Assembly: GCF_020523825.1 (NCBI RefSeq)
Contig: NZ_JAJALK010000008.1
Location: 1 to 64,000, forward strand
DNA length: 64,000 bases
Reading direction: 5' to 3'
Source: Methylobacterium brachiatum
GTDB lineage: Bacteria; Pseudomonadota; Alphaproteobacteria; Rhizobiales; Beijerinckiaceae
In this document: positions 18,273 to 26,193 of the stretch, piece by piece
How the letters are laid out: each line of letters opens with the position of its first letter
Position numbering within the stretch: position 1 is the first letter of the stretch
Notes under the pieces: generated by a model
The model's database searches: none
What the model saw: the letters and a program-made list of their open reading frames with translations, nothing else
Told to the model about the DNA's origin: nothing
Translations under genes and position numbers: made by a program

Positions 18273-18512
18273 ATGCTGCTTACGAGGTGCCCAGCATGCC
18301 GACAACGGCTCCGATCCTCTGCGAGGATATGTGAGAAGTGCGGCGTCCTGACGGGCGTCACGCGCCGCAGTAGCCACGATCCGCCCATTCACGACTGGGT
18401 CGGCGTCGGCGTTATAATCCTCATCGCGGGCATATACTTGATCGCACTTCACGCCGTGGTCTATGAGGCGGCGCGCCCGCGACAGCTGCTGCCAGCGCTT
18501 ACCGCCGAGTGA
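18273..18512 (+). CDS. Small zinc-ribbon membrane protein
   Basis: 79 residues. Two Cys pairs, CPAC at residues 6-9 and CEKC at 20-23, form a probable zinc ribbon. One membrane helix follows (WVGVGVIILIAGIYLIALHAV). GGAG sits 7 bases before the ATG. The layout of zinc ribbon plus a single helix is common in small inner-membrane proteins of unknown function. No neighbour suggests a role. Confidence 0.55.
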   Translation: MLLTRCPACRQRLRSSARICEKCGVLTGVTRRSSHDPPIHDWVGVGVIILIAGIYLIALHAVVYEAARPRQLLPALTAE

Positions 18513-19070
18513 TTACCCTTCTGATCGACGCTCCGGTCAGAAAGAAAACCCGGTCGATCGGGGGAGATCGCCGGGCGGAGTTCCAAGGTTCACATGCTGA
18601 GACGGTTCCCAGCGCGGTTGAGCTAGCCTCGATCGCGCGCGATGGCAATCGACTGTCTGCTTACAGCGTGACACTTCCGACAGGATCGTCTCGTGCGGGG
18701 GAAAGGTCGTTTCACGGCGGCGCCACATGAAATAGCTACGCTACAACGGTGAGGATTGCGAGTGCGATTGGCGCCGCCAGAACGATGCTCGTATTCCAGC
18801 GTGGTCATGTTCGCACGGCAACGATGAGCGAACATTCATCGATTTCAGTGACATCCCTCAATATTCTTAACGCAGTGACATCATAGATGGCAGCGCAACG
18901 CCCTGAGGTTGCGCAGAGGAGCTACCTCTTAGCCGAATGCTGACCGAAGTTGCAGATCATTATGCCGGTGAGATGGCAGGTCGATTGCGTGCAACTGAAT
19001 GTATAGACTTGCTTTTGCGCCTTTCCTATTCCATCCCGCAAAAATCGAGGGGTACACAGGAACGAACGCC
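18513..19070. other. Intergenic region upstream of the MucR-like gene
   Basis: About 560 bp; the MucR-like gene promoter presumably lies near its right end, where the sequence becomes AT-richer (18840-19000). No operator repeat was recognised. Confidence 0.4.
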
Positions 19071-19529
19071 GTGAGCGAAGAAGCACAGCAAGCTGGTCTC
19101 AACCTCACCGGTCTGGCCGCCGACATCGTCTCAGCCTATGTCTCGAACAACCCTGTGCCGCCTACCGAGCTGCCGGCTCTGATTGCACAGGTGCATTCGG
19201 CAGTCGCCAACCTGGGTACAGCCACCGCAGTAGGAGCTGCAGCTTCAGACGCTGAGGTCGCGAAGCCGACGCCCGCCCAGATCCGCAAGTCGATCCGGGA
19301 TGATGGGATCGTGAGCTTCATCGACGGCAAGGTCTACAAGACGCTCAAGCGCCACCTCACCGCTCATGGGTTTGATCCCCGCGCTTATCGCGAGCGTTAC
19401 GGCCTCCCGGCCGATTATCCGATGGTCGCGCCGAGCTACGCCGCACAGCGTTCAGTTCTCGCGAGGGCTAGCGGGCTCGGGTCGCATGGTGGACTTGTCA
19501 ATCAGCGCAAGGCACGGAAGAGCGCCTGA
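19071..19529 (+). CDS. MucR/Ros family regulator lacking the zinc cysteine
   Basis: 152 residues from the GTG at 19071, which has AGGA 8 bases upstream; the longer frame from 18999 adds a non-homologous leader. N-terminal part: LAADIVSAYVSNNPVPPTEL, the MucR oligomerisation region. C-terminal part: DGKVYKTLKRHLTAHG, then YRERYGLPADYPMVAPSYAA, the Ros/MucR DNA-binding domain. The position of the first zinc ligand, normally Cys in (I/V)CLEDGK, reads VSFIDGK, so Ser replaces Cys while the Asp and two His are kept. Zinc-free Ros/MucR relatives are known in Mesorhizobium, so DNA binding may persist. Members control exopolysaccharide, motility and cell-cycle genes. Confidence 0.88.
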   Translation: MSEEAQQAGLNLTGLAADIVSAYVSNNPVPPTELPALIAQVHSAVANLGTATAVGAAASDAEVAKPTPAQIRKSIRDDGIVSFIDGKVYKTLKRHLTAHGFDPRAYRERYGLPADYPMVAPSYAAQRSVLARASGLGSHGGLVNQRKARKSA

Positions 19530-19996
19530 TCGGCAGTCAAGCGTGGCGCGCGAGATTGTTCGCGCCTTATTGGCCCTGGAAGGGCAGCACTTGCGCAATC
19601 ATGCTGGCGACTTCAGGGCATACCGGTCGGCCGAAGGTATCAGCACAGCTTAGCCGAATGATGCGAGCGCCAGAAGTCTCAATCGGAGCACTCTCGATCG
19701 GATTTTTAGTTCGACGCTTGGCAGCTCCGATCCAGCGCACCACCCAGTGTTCTCGCCCGCGGCGTAAGGCCGGCGGTTGCTCGCATTTGGACCCGCGCCG
19801 GGTCGAGTGGCAGCCATCGCGCTTGATTAGAGACATGGGCGAAGCTCTCCCATGGAGTCTCGGATGCTATCCGTAGCTTCACTGTAAGCTGTGCTGTCTT
19901 CTTCGATAGGCCTTGATCTATATCAACCCCTGCGCGGGCTGTGAGCCGGGGCTGGCCGAGGTCGTAGCTAGGTGCGGCGATCGTCGATGAAGGCGA
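19530..19996. other. Intergenic stretch between MucR-like gene and an IS3 remnant
   Basis: About 470 bp with no supported gene; open frames on both strands have no ribosome binding sites or recognisable products. The right end merges into the degraded insertion sequence. Confidence 0.4.
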
Positions 19997-20320
19997 TCAT
20001 GGCCGGAACCGGCAGTCGAGCTCCGCCTGGGTAAAATACGCGCCTGCCTTCCTCAGGATCTCATTGGCTTGCTGCAGTTCGCGCTTCTCTCGCTCGAGCG
20101 CCTTAATCCGCTCGCGCTCGTCCGTCGTCGGCCTGCCCCGTACGCCCCGGTCACGTTCGTCCTGTCTCACCCAGTTGAGCAGTGTCTAACCCGAGCAGCC
20201 AATCTTGGCGGCGGTCGAGCGGATCGCGCCGTACGGCGAGGCGTGCTCGCCCTGGTGCCCCAGTACCATCCGCACCGCATGCTCGCGGACGTCGGAGGAA
20301 AATGGTGGAGTATGCTTCAT
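19967..20320 (-). pseudogene. Remnant of an IS3-family element: orfA with internal stop, orfB truncated
   Basis: On the minus strand from the ATG at 20320 the product reads like an IS3 orfA: MKHTPPFSSDVREHAVRMVL, then a break by an in-frame TAG, then TLLNWVRQDERDRG and ERERIKALEREKRELQQANE, ending RFRP with TGA at 19997-19999. The orfB start overlaps (ATGATCGCCTTCATCGAC), but it stops after about ten codons. No terminal repeats were found. It is a decayed fragment of an element different from the complete IS3 at 31090-32561. Confidence 0.8.
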
Positions 20321-20503
20321 AATGGCTCCGGTCTCTCAAGAGTGGGAGCTTCCGAAAATCCCGGCGCGGTTCACGATGATGCAATCGGCGGTCGGCCTAC
20401 CGTGAGCGCTGTGCCGCTCTGGTGCGCGGACGCACCCGCGGAGGGTAACCGGGAGCGAGGCCTGTGCGAGTTCCGAGCAATCGCGAATGCAAGGAGGTCT
20501 CCC

Positions 20504-20797
20504 ATGACCAAGCCTACCGCCGCTATCGCCGCTACGCTCCTCCTCACCCTCGGCCTGCAGGGCAACGCCGTGGCCCGTGGGCGCCTCGCCATATCCGCGC
20601 CATCGGAGCCGGCCGTGCAGACCGGGGTGATACCGCCTCCCGCCGCCGGCCCGCTGTTCCGGCAGATCATCCGTTCGGGTGTCACGAAGCCGGCCGGTGC
20701 CGCCCTCGATGCACGCCTTGGCACCAAGCCCTCCCTCGACGCCGAGAGCCGCAGGCTCAATCACCTGATCCGCACGGCCGTCTGCACCGGCTGCTGA
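20504..20797 (+). CDS. Small exported protein of unknown function
   Basis: 97 residues. AAGGAGG lies 6-7 bases before the ATG at 20504, which decides the start against the much longer open frame beginning at 20069. Residues 1-24 form a signal peptide (AIAATLLLTLGLQGNAVA). The mature part is Pro/Ala-rich and ends in CTGC, with a helix DAESRRLNHLIRTAV before it. The family is not recognised. A second small gene with a good ribosome binding site follows 29 bp later, so they are probably co-transcribed. Confidence 0.6.
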   Translation: MTKPTAAIAATLLLTLGLQGNAVARGRLAISAPSEPAVQTGVIPPPAAGPLFRQIIRSGVTKPAGAALDARLGTKPSLDAESRRLNHLIRTAVCTGC

Positions 20798-20826
20798 ACC
20801 ACCTACAGCCTCGCTGGAGGTCAACG

Positions 20827-21006
20827 ATGATCCGCGCGCTCCCCGTTCCCGCCTATGCAGGTCCCTCGCTCATCCCCATCGGGCCCGCGGTTCCTCCCTT
20901 TGAGTGGGTGCTCCCTGCGGCGGCGTTCGTGCTGCTCTGCGTGTGGAACCGATCAAGCGCAGCCTCGATGACGCGGCAACTCAGCCCGGACGTGCTCCCG
21001 ATCTGA
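20827..21006 (+). CDS. Small membrane protein, 59 residues
   Basis: The ATG at 20827 has GGAGG 7 bases upstream. The product has one hydrophobic helix (VLPAAAFVLLCVWN) and short polar ends. It follows the exported 97-residue protein gene on the same strand. No family recognised; support rests on the ribosome binding site and the membrane segment. Confidence 0.45.
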   Translation: MIRALPVPAYAGPSLIPIGPAVPPFEWVLPAAAFVLLCVWNRSSAASMTRQLSPDVLPI

Positions 21007-21124
21007 TCATATGGGCCGGGCTTGCGCGCCGACAGGCTCACCGAGGCGTTCGTGAGCGACCTGTTAATTCGGTCAGATGCGGGGCTGTCGAAGGGGCAAC
21101 AGGCTCCGATGTTCGCGCCAGCGT

Positions 21125-22057
21125 TCACGCATCGTCTGAGTGTTCGCCCTTCGACCTGAAGGCACGCGGGCTCTCGCCCGTCACCCGTGCGAACACGCGG
21201 CTGAACGCGGCGGCGCTATCGTAGCCAGCCTCGGCGGCGACGCGCTTGACCGGCCGCCCCTTGGCGAGGCTGCCTCGCGCGATCATCATGCGCCAGCGCG
21301 TGAGGTACTCGATCGGTGTCTGACCGACGACCTCCTTGAACGCCGCGGCGAAGCGCGTGCGCGACATGCCGACGACCTCGGCGAGGTCGTCCAGCGTCCA
21401 CGCCTTGCGCGGCCGATCATGAATCGCGGTCAAGGCGCGCGAGAGGCGGGGGTCGGCCAGCCCCGCGAGCACGCCGCCCTGGATCAGGCCCCGGGTCATC
21501 ACGTCGCGCACGACGACGATCAGCAGGTAGGCGAACAAGCTGTCGAGCGCGGCTTGGCGACCATCTCCCTCGCCGAACGCCTCAGCAATCAGGAGCGCGC
21601 AGGTCGGCACCAGCACCGGGTGGCGGCTCAGCGGCATGACGATCAATTCGGGGAGGCCATGCGCGATGGGATTGCCGAACCTGCCGCCGAGGTCGACAGT
21701 GGCGCAGGCCAGATCCGCCCCGCGTTCGGCATCAGCCACGAACCGGTGCGGGCGCCCACGGGGTAGGAAGAGGAGCGTCGGCTCGTCGATGACGAGATCG
21801 TCCTGCCCCGCCAGCACAAGCCGCAGCGCACCGGCCTGCATCAAATGAAGGTGGCCTGCATCGCCAAAATCCTCGGTCTGGCAGAGGTTGCCCGTGAAGA
21901 AGGTCCGCGCCGTGGGGGCGGCGTGAGCGAACAGCGCCGCGAAATGGTCCATCTCGACCTCGCCAATGGGACGATCGGCAATGATCCTGACACCTTCGAT
22001 GCTGCGTAGTCGCTCATAGAGCTGTGGTGCAACCCGCACGGACGTAGTGAAGGACAT
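21125..22057 (-). CDS. AraC family transcriptional regulator (cupin_6 type)
   Basis: 310 residues from the ATG at 22057. The frame continues far upstream, but only because the divergent gene is open on that strand. The N-terminal cupin-like sensor domain has LPRGRPHRFVADAERGADL. The C-terminal two helix-turn-helix motifs are TLDDLAEVVGMSRTRFAAAF and VKRVAAEAGYDSAAAFSRVF, followed by SPRAFR. Its start codon lies only 6 bp from that of the divergent AhpD-like gene at 22064, so promoters must lie inside the coding sequences, and autoregulation or control of the neighbour is likely. Confidence 0.9.
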   Translation of the reverse strand: MSFTTSVRVAPQLYERLRSIEGVRIIADRPIGEVEMDHFAALFAHAAPTARTFFTGNLCQTEDFGDAGHLHLMQAGALRLVLAGQDDLVIDEPTLLFLPRGRPHRFVADAERGADLACATVDLGGRFGNPIAHGLPELIVMPLSRHPVLVPTCALLIAEAFGEGDGRQAALDSLFAYLLIVVVRDVMTRGLIQGGVLAGLADPRLSRALTAIHDRPRKAWTLDDLAEVVGMSRTRFAAAFKEVVGQTPIEYLTRWRMMIARGSLAKGRPVKRVAAEAGYDSAAAFSRVFARVTGESPRAFRSKGEHSDDA

Positions 22058-22063
22058 CTTCCA

Positions 22064-22609
22064 ATGCCCCGCATCACCCCCATCGACCCCGCCCATGCCG
22101 ATCCCGCCGTCCAGTCGACGCTCTCGGCTGTAAAGGGCAAGATCGGCATGGTGCCGAACCTCTTCACGATATTCGCGCGGTCGCCCGCCGCGCTGAACGG
22201 CTACCTGGCCTTCTCCGACGCGTTGACCCACGGTGCCCTGACCGCCAAGCAGCGCGAAATCATCGCGCTGACTGTCGGGCAGGCAAACGGCTGTCATTAC
22301 TGCCTCTCGGCCCACACCTTGATGGGCAAGGGCGCGGGCCTGACGCCCGAGGACATCCTGGCCGCGCGCCACGGAAAGGCGCAGGACCCGGTCGACAACG
22401 CGGTCGCTGCTCTCGCCCGTCGCGTAGTCGAGGCGCGCGGCCAAGTCAGCGATGCCGATCTCGCGAGCGCCCGCTCGGCCGGCCTCGACGACGCCCGCAT
22501 CGTCGAGGTGATCGCCGGCGTCGCGCTGAACGTGCTCACCAACTTCACCAACAACGTGGCTCAGACCGACATCGACTTCCCGAAAATCGAAGTCGCGCTC
22601 TCGGCCTAA
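22064..22609 (+). CDS. AhpD-like carboxymuconolactone decarboxylase family protein
   Basis: 181 residues. The central helix carries the AhpD peroxidase-type signature: Glu65, then Cys77 and Cys80 (NGCHYCLSAH) and His84. The start MPRITPIDPAHADPAVQ and the stretch GKIGMVPNLFTIFARSPAAL are typical of the 'peroxidase-related' CMD subfamily, which uses the CxxC pair for thiol-dependent reduction of peroxides. It probably protects against oxidants. GAAGGA lies about 9 bases before the ATG, inside the coding region of the divergent AraC gene, its likely regulator. Confidence 0.9.
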   Translation: MPRITPIDPAHADPAVQSTLSAVKGKIGMVPNLFTIFARSPAALNGYLAFSDALTHGALTAKQREIIALTVGQANGCHYCLSAHTLMGKGAGLTPEDILAARHGKAQDPVDNAVAALARRVVEARGQVSDADLASARSAGLDDARIVEVIAGVALNVLTNFTNNVAQTDIDFPKIEVALSA

Positions 22610-22744
22610 CGCCCACCGAAGGGGCGCGATGCGCAAGGATCGCGCCCCTTCGGTAAGGCCGCGCCAAGCACGGCGAATTGCGCCAGCAAGCCGGCGCCGA
22701 TCCCCGACAGCGCGGCCGGTCCGACCATCAGCGCGACACCCAGG

Positions 22745-22922
22745 CTTCTGCGAGCGGCAGGCCTTCGACGCCGTCCACCTGTGGACATTCCAGGGCCCTC
22801 ACGCCGCCCGTCACCTATACGAGTCGCACGGCTTCCGGCTTGTAGAGGAGCGGCCCGGACGGCAATGGGAGGCCGAGGTGCTGGAGCAACGTTTCGCGCG
22901 GCCGATCACGCGGGCGGATTGA
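22745..22922 (+). pseudogene. C-terminal fragment of a GNAT acetyltransferase
   Basis: About 58 residues with AVHLWTFQGPHAARHLYESH, then GFRLVEERPG and VLEQRFARP, which match the C-terminal end of GNAT acetyltransferases often fused to MarR domains. The start and the acetyl-CoA binding loop are missing and upstream sequence is unrelated. It is a truncated remnant. Confidence 0.7.
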
Positions 22923-23600
22923 TCCTCGGACACAACGGCGCTCGATGGGCGGCGCCGTGTTCGCTTGGTTGCACGGGCTGCGTAGAGGGATGGGCGGAAA
23001 GGGGGCGTGCCAGGTCCGTGAAGGGCTGTCGGATTGTCTTACCCTGATCTCCGGGTTTGGGATCGAGGAACAACATGGCCGAGGAGATCAGTATCGGGCC
23101 GCTGACGGTGCAGTTCCTATGCTCCAAGTACGCGATGAACGGTCGCCTCGATTTGTTCGAGATGACCGCTCCGCCACACGGCCACATGCCCGTCGCTCAC
23201 TATCGCCGCGCCTGAGACGGAACCGTCTACAGCCTGACCGTCACCGTCAATGCCGCGAGGCGAGCCGCATGCGCTCCGTCCGAGCTAGACCCTGTTCATG
23301 CTACGCAGCACCGCGCACAGTTTTGAAAACCGCAACGGCGCGGTGGCGACCTGCCTGTCGACCCTGATGCCGGGCGTGCTTGGGCAGGGATATTTCCGGG
23401 CGCTAGCCGCGCTGGTCGCCGAGGGGCCGCTTACGGGACGTTGTAATGGCCGACTGAATGGCCGGGTTGGGCGCAATCCCGAATGTCTGGTTTCGGGCGT
23501 TAGGCCAATACCGGCTGATGGCGCATGTAGTAAGCAATTCCGGCTCCACACAATCGCATGACGTCGTGGCCATCTGTTCGGGCCGAGACCGCGCTCAGGG
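22923..23600. other. Gene-poor stretch with no recognisable product
   Basis: About 680 bp between two gene remnants. Open frames on both strands have no ribosome binding site or domain. It is probably scrambled DNA left by deletions. Confidence 0.4.
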
Positions 23601-23609
23601 GGGGCTCGG

Positions 23610-23962
23610 CGAGCCGTCCCAAGCGAAGACGCCGCCGGTGTCGCTGAGCACAGGTCATCCAGCACGCGCAGGAGATGCGCTGCGCTCTCCTCGGGTGACA
23701 GAGGCCGATGGCCGTCGACTCCGGCCGGAAGGGCCGCGACAAGCCGGACGTGACCATGCCTGGATGCATGCCGACTACAATCGCCTTCGGTCGGCTGCTT
23801 GCGACCTTGATCGCGAGCGTTCGCAGGATCTGAATCAGCGCCGACTTCGAGGTCCGGTAGGGGTACCAGCCGCCCTGTCGGTTGTCGCCGATCGATCCGA
23901 CCCGCGCCGACAGGGGCGCGAAAACGCATCGCTCCCGCCGCGCCAGCAAGGGCACGAATGTC
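23610..23962 (-). pseudogene. Frameshifted fragment of a short-chain dehydrogenase
   Basis: Minus-strand pieces in successive frames match the C-terminal half of an SDR oxidoreductase. ARVGSIGDNRQGGW and YRTSKSALIQILRTLAIKVA carry the YxxxK catalytic motif, followed by IVVGMHPGMV. In a second frame is LSPEESAAHLLRVLDDL, and in a third DTGGVFAWDGS. The N-terminal NAD-binding half is absent: the fragment stops at the left end of the IS630 element. At least two frameshifts make it non-functional. Confidence 0.75.
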
Positions 23963-23964
23963 TA

Positions 23965-25101
23965 GTGCACTGACTCAGACGGATGGTTCAGGGGATCGGC
24001 CGACGGCTTCGAGGATATCGGTGGCGGGCTTTGTCCAGACGAAGGGTCTGGCGCGCTGGTTGTGCTCGGCGATGTAGCGTTTGATCGCCGCCTGCAGATC
24101 GACGACGCCGGTGAAGGAGCCTCGCCGCAGCCGACGACGGGTCAGCGCTGAGAAGAAGCCCTCGACCGCGTTGAGCCACGAGGCCGAAGTCGGGGTGAAG
24201 TGGAACGTCCAGCGCGGGTGCCGGGCGAGCCAGGCGCGCACCTTCGGATGTTTGTGGGTAGCGACGTTGTCGAGGATCGCGTGGATCGCCTTGCCGGACG
24301 GGACAGCAGATTCGACGGCGTTGAGGAACCGGATGAACTCACCGTTCCGGTGGCGCTGCATGCAGCGGCCGAGCACGGTGCCCGCCAGGACGTCGAGGGC
24401 CGCAAAGAGCGTCGTGGTGCCGTGACGGGTATAGTCGTGGGTCTGGGCGGCAGGATGGCCGGGGGCAGGCGGACGGTCGGGGCGCGTCCGCTCCAGCGCC
24501 TGGATCTGGCTCTTCTCGTCGATGGACAGCACCACCGCGTGGGCGGGTGGGGCCATGTAGAGGCCGACGACATCTTCGACCTTGGCGGCGAAAGCGGGGT
24601 CGCGCGAGCGCTTGAACGTGCGCAGCCGATGCGGCTGGAGGCGGTGAGCCTCCCAGATCCGCTGCACGGCACGCAACGAGATCCCGACCGCGCGGGCCAC
24701 GGCCCGGCCGGTCCAGTGGGTGACCTCGCCCGGCGGCTCCGAGCAGGTCAGCGCCAGTACCTCGGCCACCGTCTCGGTTGAATGGGGCGGCGTGCCGGGC
24801 GGGCGCGTCTTGTCGCGCAGCAGACCTTCGACGCCAGCCTCGGCGTAGCGCCGCTGCCAGCGCCACACGGCCGGGCGGCTGACGCCCGCCCGCCGGGCGA
24901 CGTCCTGGACACAAAAGCGCTCGGCCGAGAGCAGGACGATGCGGGCACGCTGGGTATGTTTGAGCGGGCGGGAGCGGTCGCTGGCGATCGCAACCAGTCG
25001 TGCCGCATCGCTCGCATCGAGAAGCACACAGACCGTCTGAGCCATGGCCCAGACTCGCACGTCTCATCGGACGCGTGAATCCTCTGTCCGCGTCACTGCA
25101 C
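23965..25101 (-). mobile_element. Complete IS630-family insertion sequence
   Basis: 1137 bp between TA dinucleotides at 23963-23964 and 25102-25103, the target duplication made by IS630. The ends are imperfect inverted repeats of about 28 bp: the left one begins GTGCACTGACTCAGACGGAT and the right one, read inwards, GTGCAGTGACGCGGACAGAG, with about six mismatches. It contains one transposase gene. The two flanks are fragments of unrelated genes (an SDR and a metallohydrolase), so the site was already rearranged or was later deleted. Confidence 0.88.
23975..25045 (-). CDS. IS630 family transposase
   Basis: 356 residues from the ATG at 25045; a GTG at 25060 is an alternative. The N-terminal helix-turn-helix domain has VQDVARRAGVSRPAVWRWQRR. 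The DDE domain has Asp in LSIDEKSQIQALER, Asp in HAILDNVATHKHP and Glu in SWLNAVEGFFSALTRR, all expected IS630 motifs. The frame is intact, so the element is probably still mobile or recently was. It runs to within about 10 bp of the left terminal repeat. Confidence 0.95.
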   Translation of the reverse strand: MAQTVCVLLDASDAARLVAIASDRSRPLKHTQRARIVLLSAERFCVQDVARRAGVSRPAVWRWQRRYAEAGVEGLLRDKTRPPGTPPHSTETVAEVLALTCSEPPGEVTHWTGRAVARAVGISLRAVQRIWEAHRLQPHRLRTFKRSRDPAFAAKVEDVVGLYMAPPAHAVVLSIDEKSQIQALERTRPDRPPAPGHPAAQTHDYTRHGTTTLFAALDVLAGTVLGRCMQRHRNGEFIRFLNAVESAVPSGKAIHAILDNVATHKHPKVRAWLARHPRWTFHFTPTSASWLNAVEGFFSALTRRRLRRGSFTGVVDLQAAIKRYIAEHNQRARPFVWTKPATDILEAVGRSPEPSV

Positions 25102-25103
25102 TA

Positions 25104-25433
25104 GCGACGGACACGGCTGGATCAGGTTGACACGATCTGGCTAAGCCATCTCCACGCCGACTATGCCGGCGGTCTCCTGACGCCGAGCCGCCGCGCACGT
25201 TTCGCCAACGCCGAACTCGTGCTTCAGGACGGGGCGACATCGTCCACTCGCGGCTGCTGCAGATGCCGCATCCGGACTGGACGGTGATCTGGGACACCGA
25301 CCCGGCGCAGGCAATCGCGACGCGGCGGAAGATCCTCGACCGTGCGGCGACGGAGGGTTTGAGCGTTACCGGCATTCGCCTCGCCGCTCGCGATAGTATC
25401 GAGCGGGCGGACGCCGACCACGCGCTGCGTTAG
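25104..25433 (+). pseudogene. Fragment of an MBL-fold metallohydrolase
   Basis: The first part reads VDTIWLSHLHADYAGGLL, the metal-binding HxHxD motif of the metallo-beta-lactamase fold, then ARFANAELVLQ. After a frame change the end of the same type of protein follows: IVHSRLLQMPHPDWTVIWD, then DPAQAIATRRKILDRAA and a TAG stop at 25431-25433. The middle of the domain, including the other metal ligands, is deleted and the start is missing at the IS630 end. Confidence 0.75.
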
Positions 25434-25520
25434 AATCCCTTGGTCCTCGATTCGACGCGCTCGCTAAAGCCGAACCGGTATCCGCTCCGACGGAGAGCGC
25501 CTCGGGAATCCCGGAGGGGA

Positions 25521-25847
25521 TTAGTCCCCATCGGACGATGGCGATTCCAGCCGATAGAACCTCGACAGGGTGCGGGCGTAGCCTCTTTCGGGATCGTAGG
25601 TCAGGAGCTCGCTCGTCCAGATCTCGCCGTCCCTGAGCAGCGGATGGCCGAGGACGATTCCGACGAGATGGGGGACGGGGTACGCGATCACCCGCCACTC
25701 CCACAGTCTCGGCGCATCGCGCAGTTCATCCTGACCCGGGTGCCGGCCGCGGGCGATGCGATCGAGGTCGTCGGCGATGGCACGGTACTTCCGCGCGATC
25801 TCCGCGAGATGGGGAAAGGGGCCGGGCCCTTGGTTCAGGACAGACAT
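25521..25847 (-). CDS. Small conserved-looking protein (DUF6634-like)
   Basis: 108 residues from the ATG at 25847, which has GGAG 7 bases upstream; an ATG 6 bases earlier would leave no room for it. The sequence reads FPHLAEIARKYRAIADDLDR, then GRHPGQDELRDAPRLWEWRV, then VPHLVGIVLGHPLLRDGEIW and ends with TLSRFYRLE. This pattern resembles proteins annotated DUF6634 in Methylobacterium and rhizobia; the match is from memory. It is the last of three minus-strand genes headed by the FtsH-like ATPase and probably belongs to the same functional unit. No catalytic motif is seen. Confidence 0.6.
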   Translation of the reverse strand: MSVLNQGPGPFPHLAEIARKYRAIADDLDRIARGRHPGQDELRDAPRLWEWRVIAYPVPHLVGIVLGHPLLRDGEIWTSELLTYDPERGYARTLSRFYRLESPSSDGD

Positions 25848-25986
25848 GGACATGCTCCGCCGCCCCGGCGCGCGATGTGGCCGGTTCGAGTGTGAGATTC
25901 GGGGTTGGCTTGTGGTGGATGACAGTCGGAGGCGTGGTCGGGCGGGGCGGGGGAACGAACGTCCTCGCCGCGACACGCCTCCGATC

Positions 25987-26193
25987 TTAGACTCGCAGGT
26001 CTTTCAAGGCGTCGCGGCTGGATTGGGTGTGACGCTTCAGAGCCTCGAACGCAGTGCGTCGTCTAAGGATCTCGGCCAAGCCTTCGATGACAGCCTCACG
26101 GTCGCCGTCGAGGATCGCGCAGAGGCCTTCGATGGCCTCGGCCAGCGGCTGCAGGTCGCCGATCTCGAATGCCTCAGGAGGAAGCGCGAACAT
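25987..26193 (-). CDS. Small helical protein coupled to the FtsH-like ATPase
   Basis: 68 residues, mostly helical and acidic in the first half (EIGDLQPLAEAIEGLCAIL) and basic in the second. The ATG overlaps the stop of the ATPase gene in the sequence TGATG, so it is translationally coupled and should be made in proportion to it. That points to a subunit, adaptor or inhibitor of the ATPase; this is inference. No family recognised. Confidence 0.65.
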   Translation of the reverse strand: MFALPPEAFEIGDLQPLAEAIEGLCAILDGDREAVIEGLAEILRRRTAFEALKRHTQSSRDALKDLRV

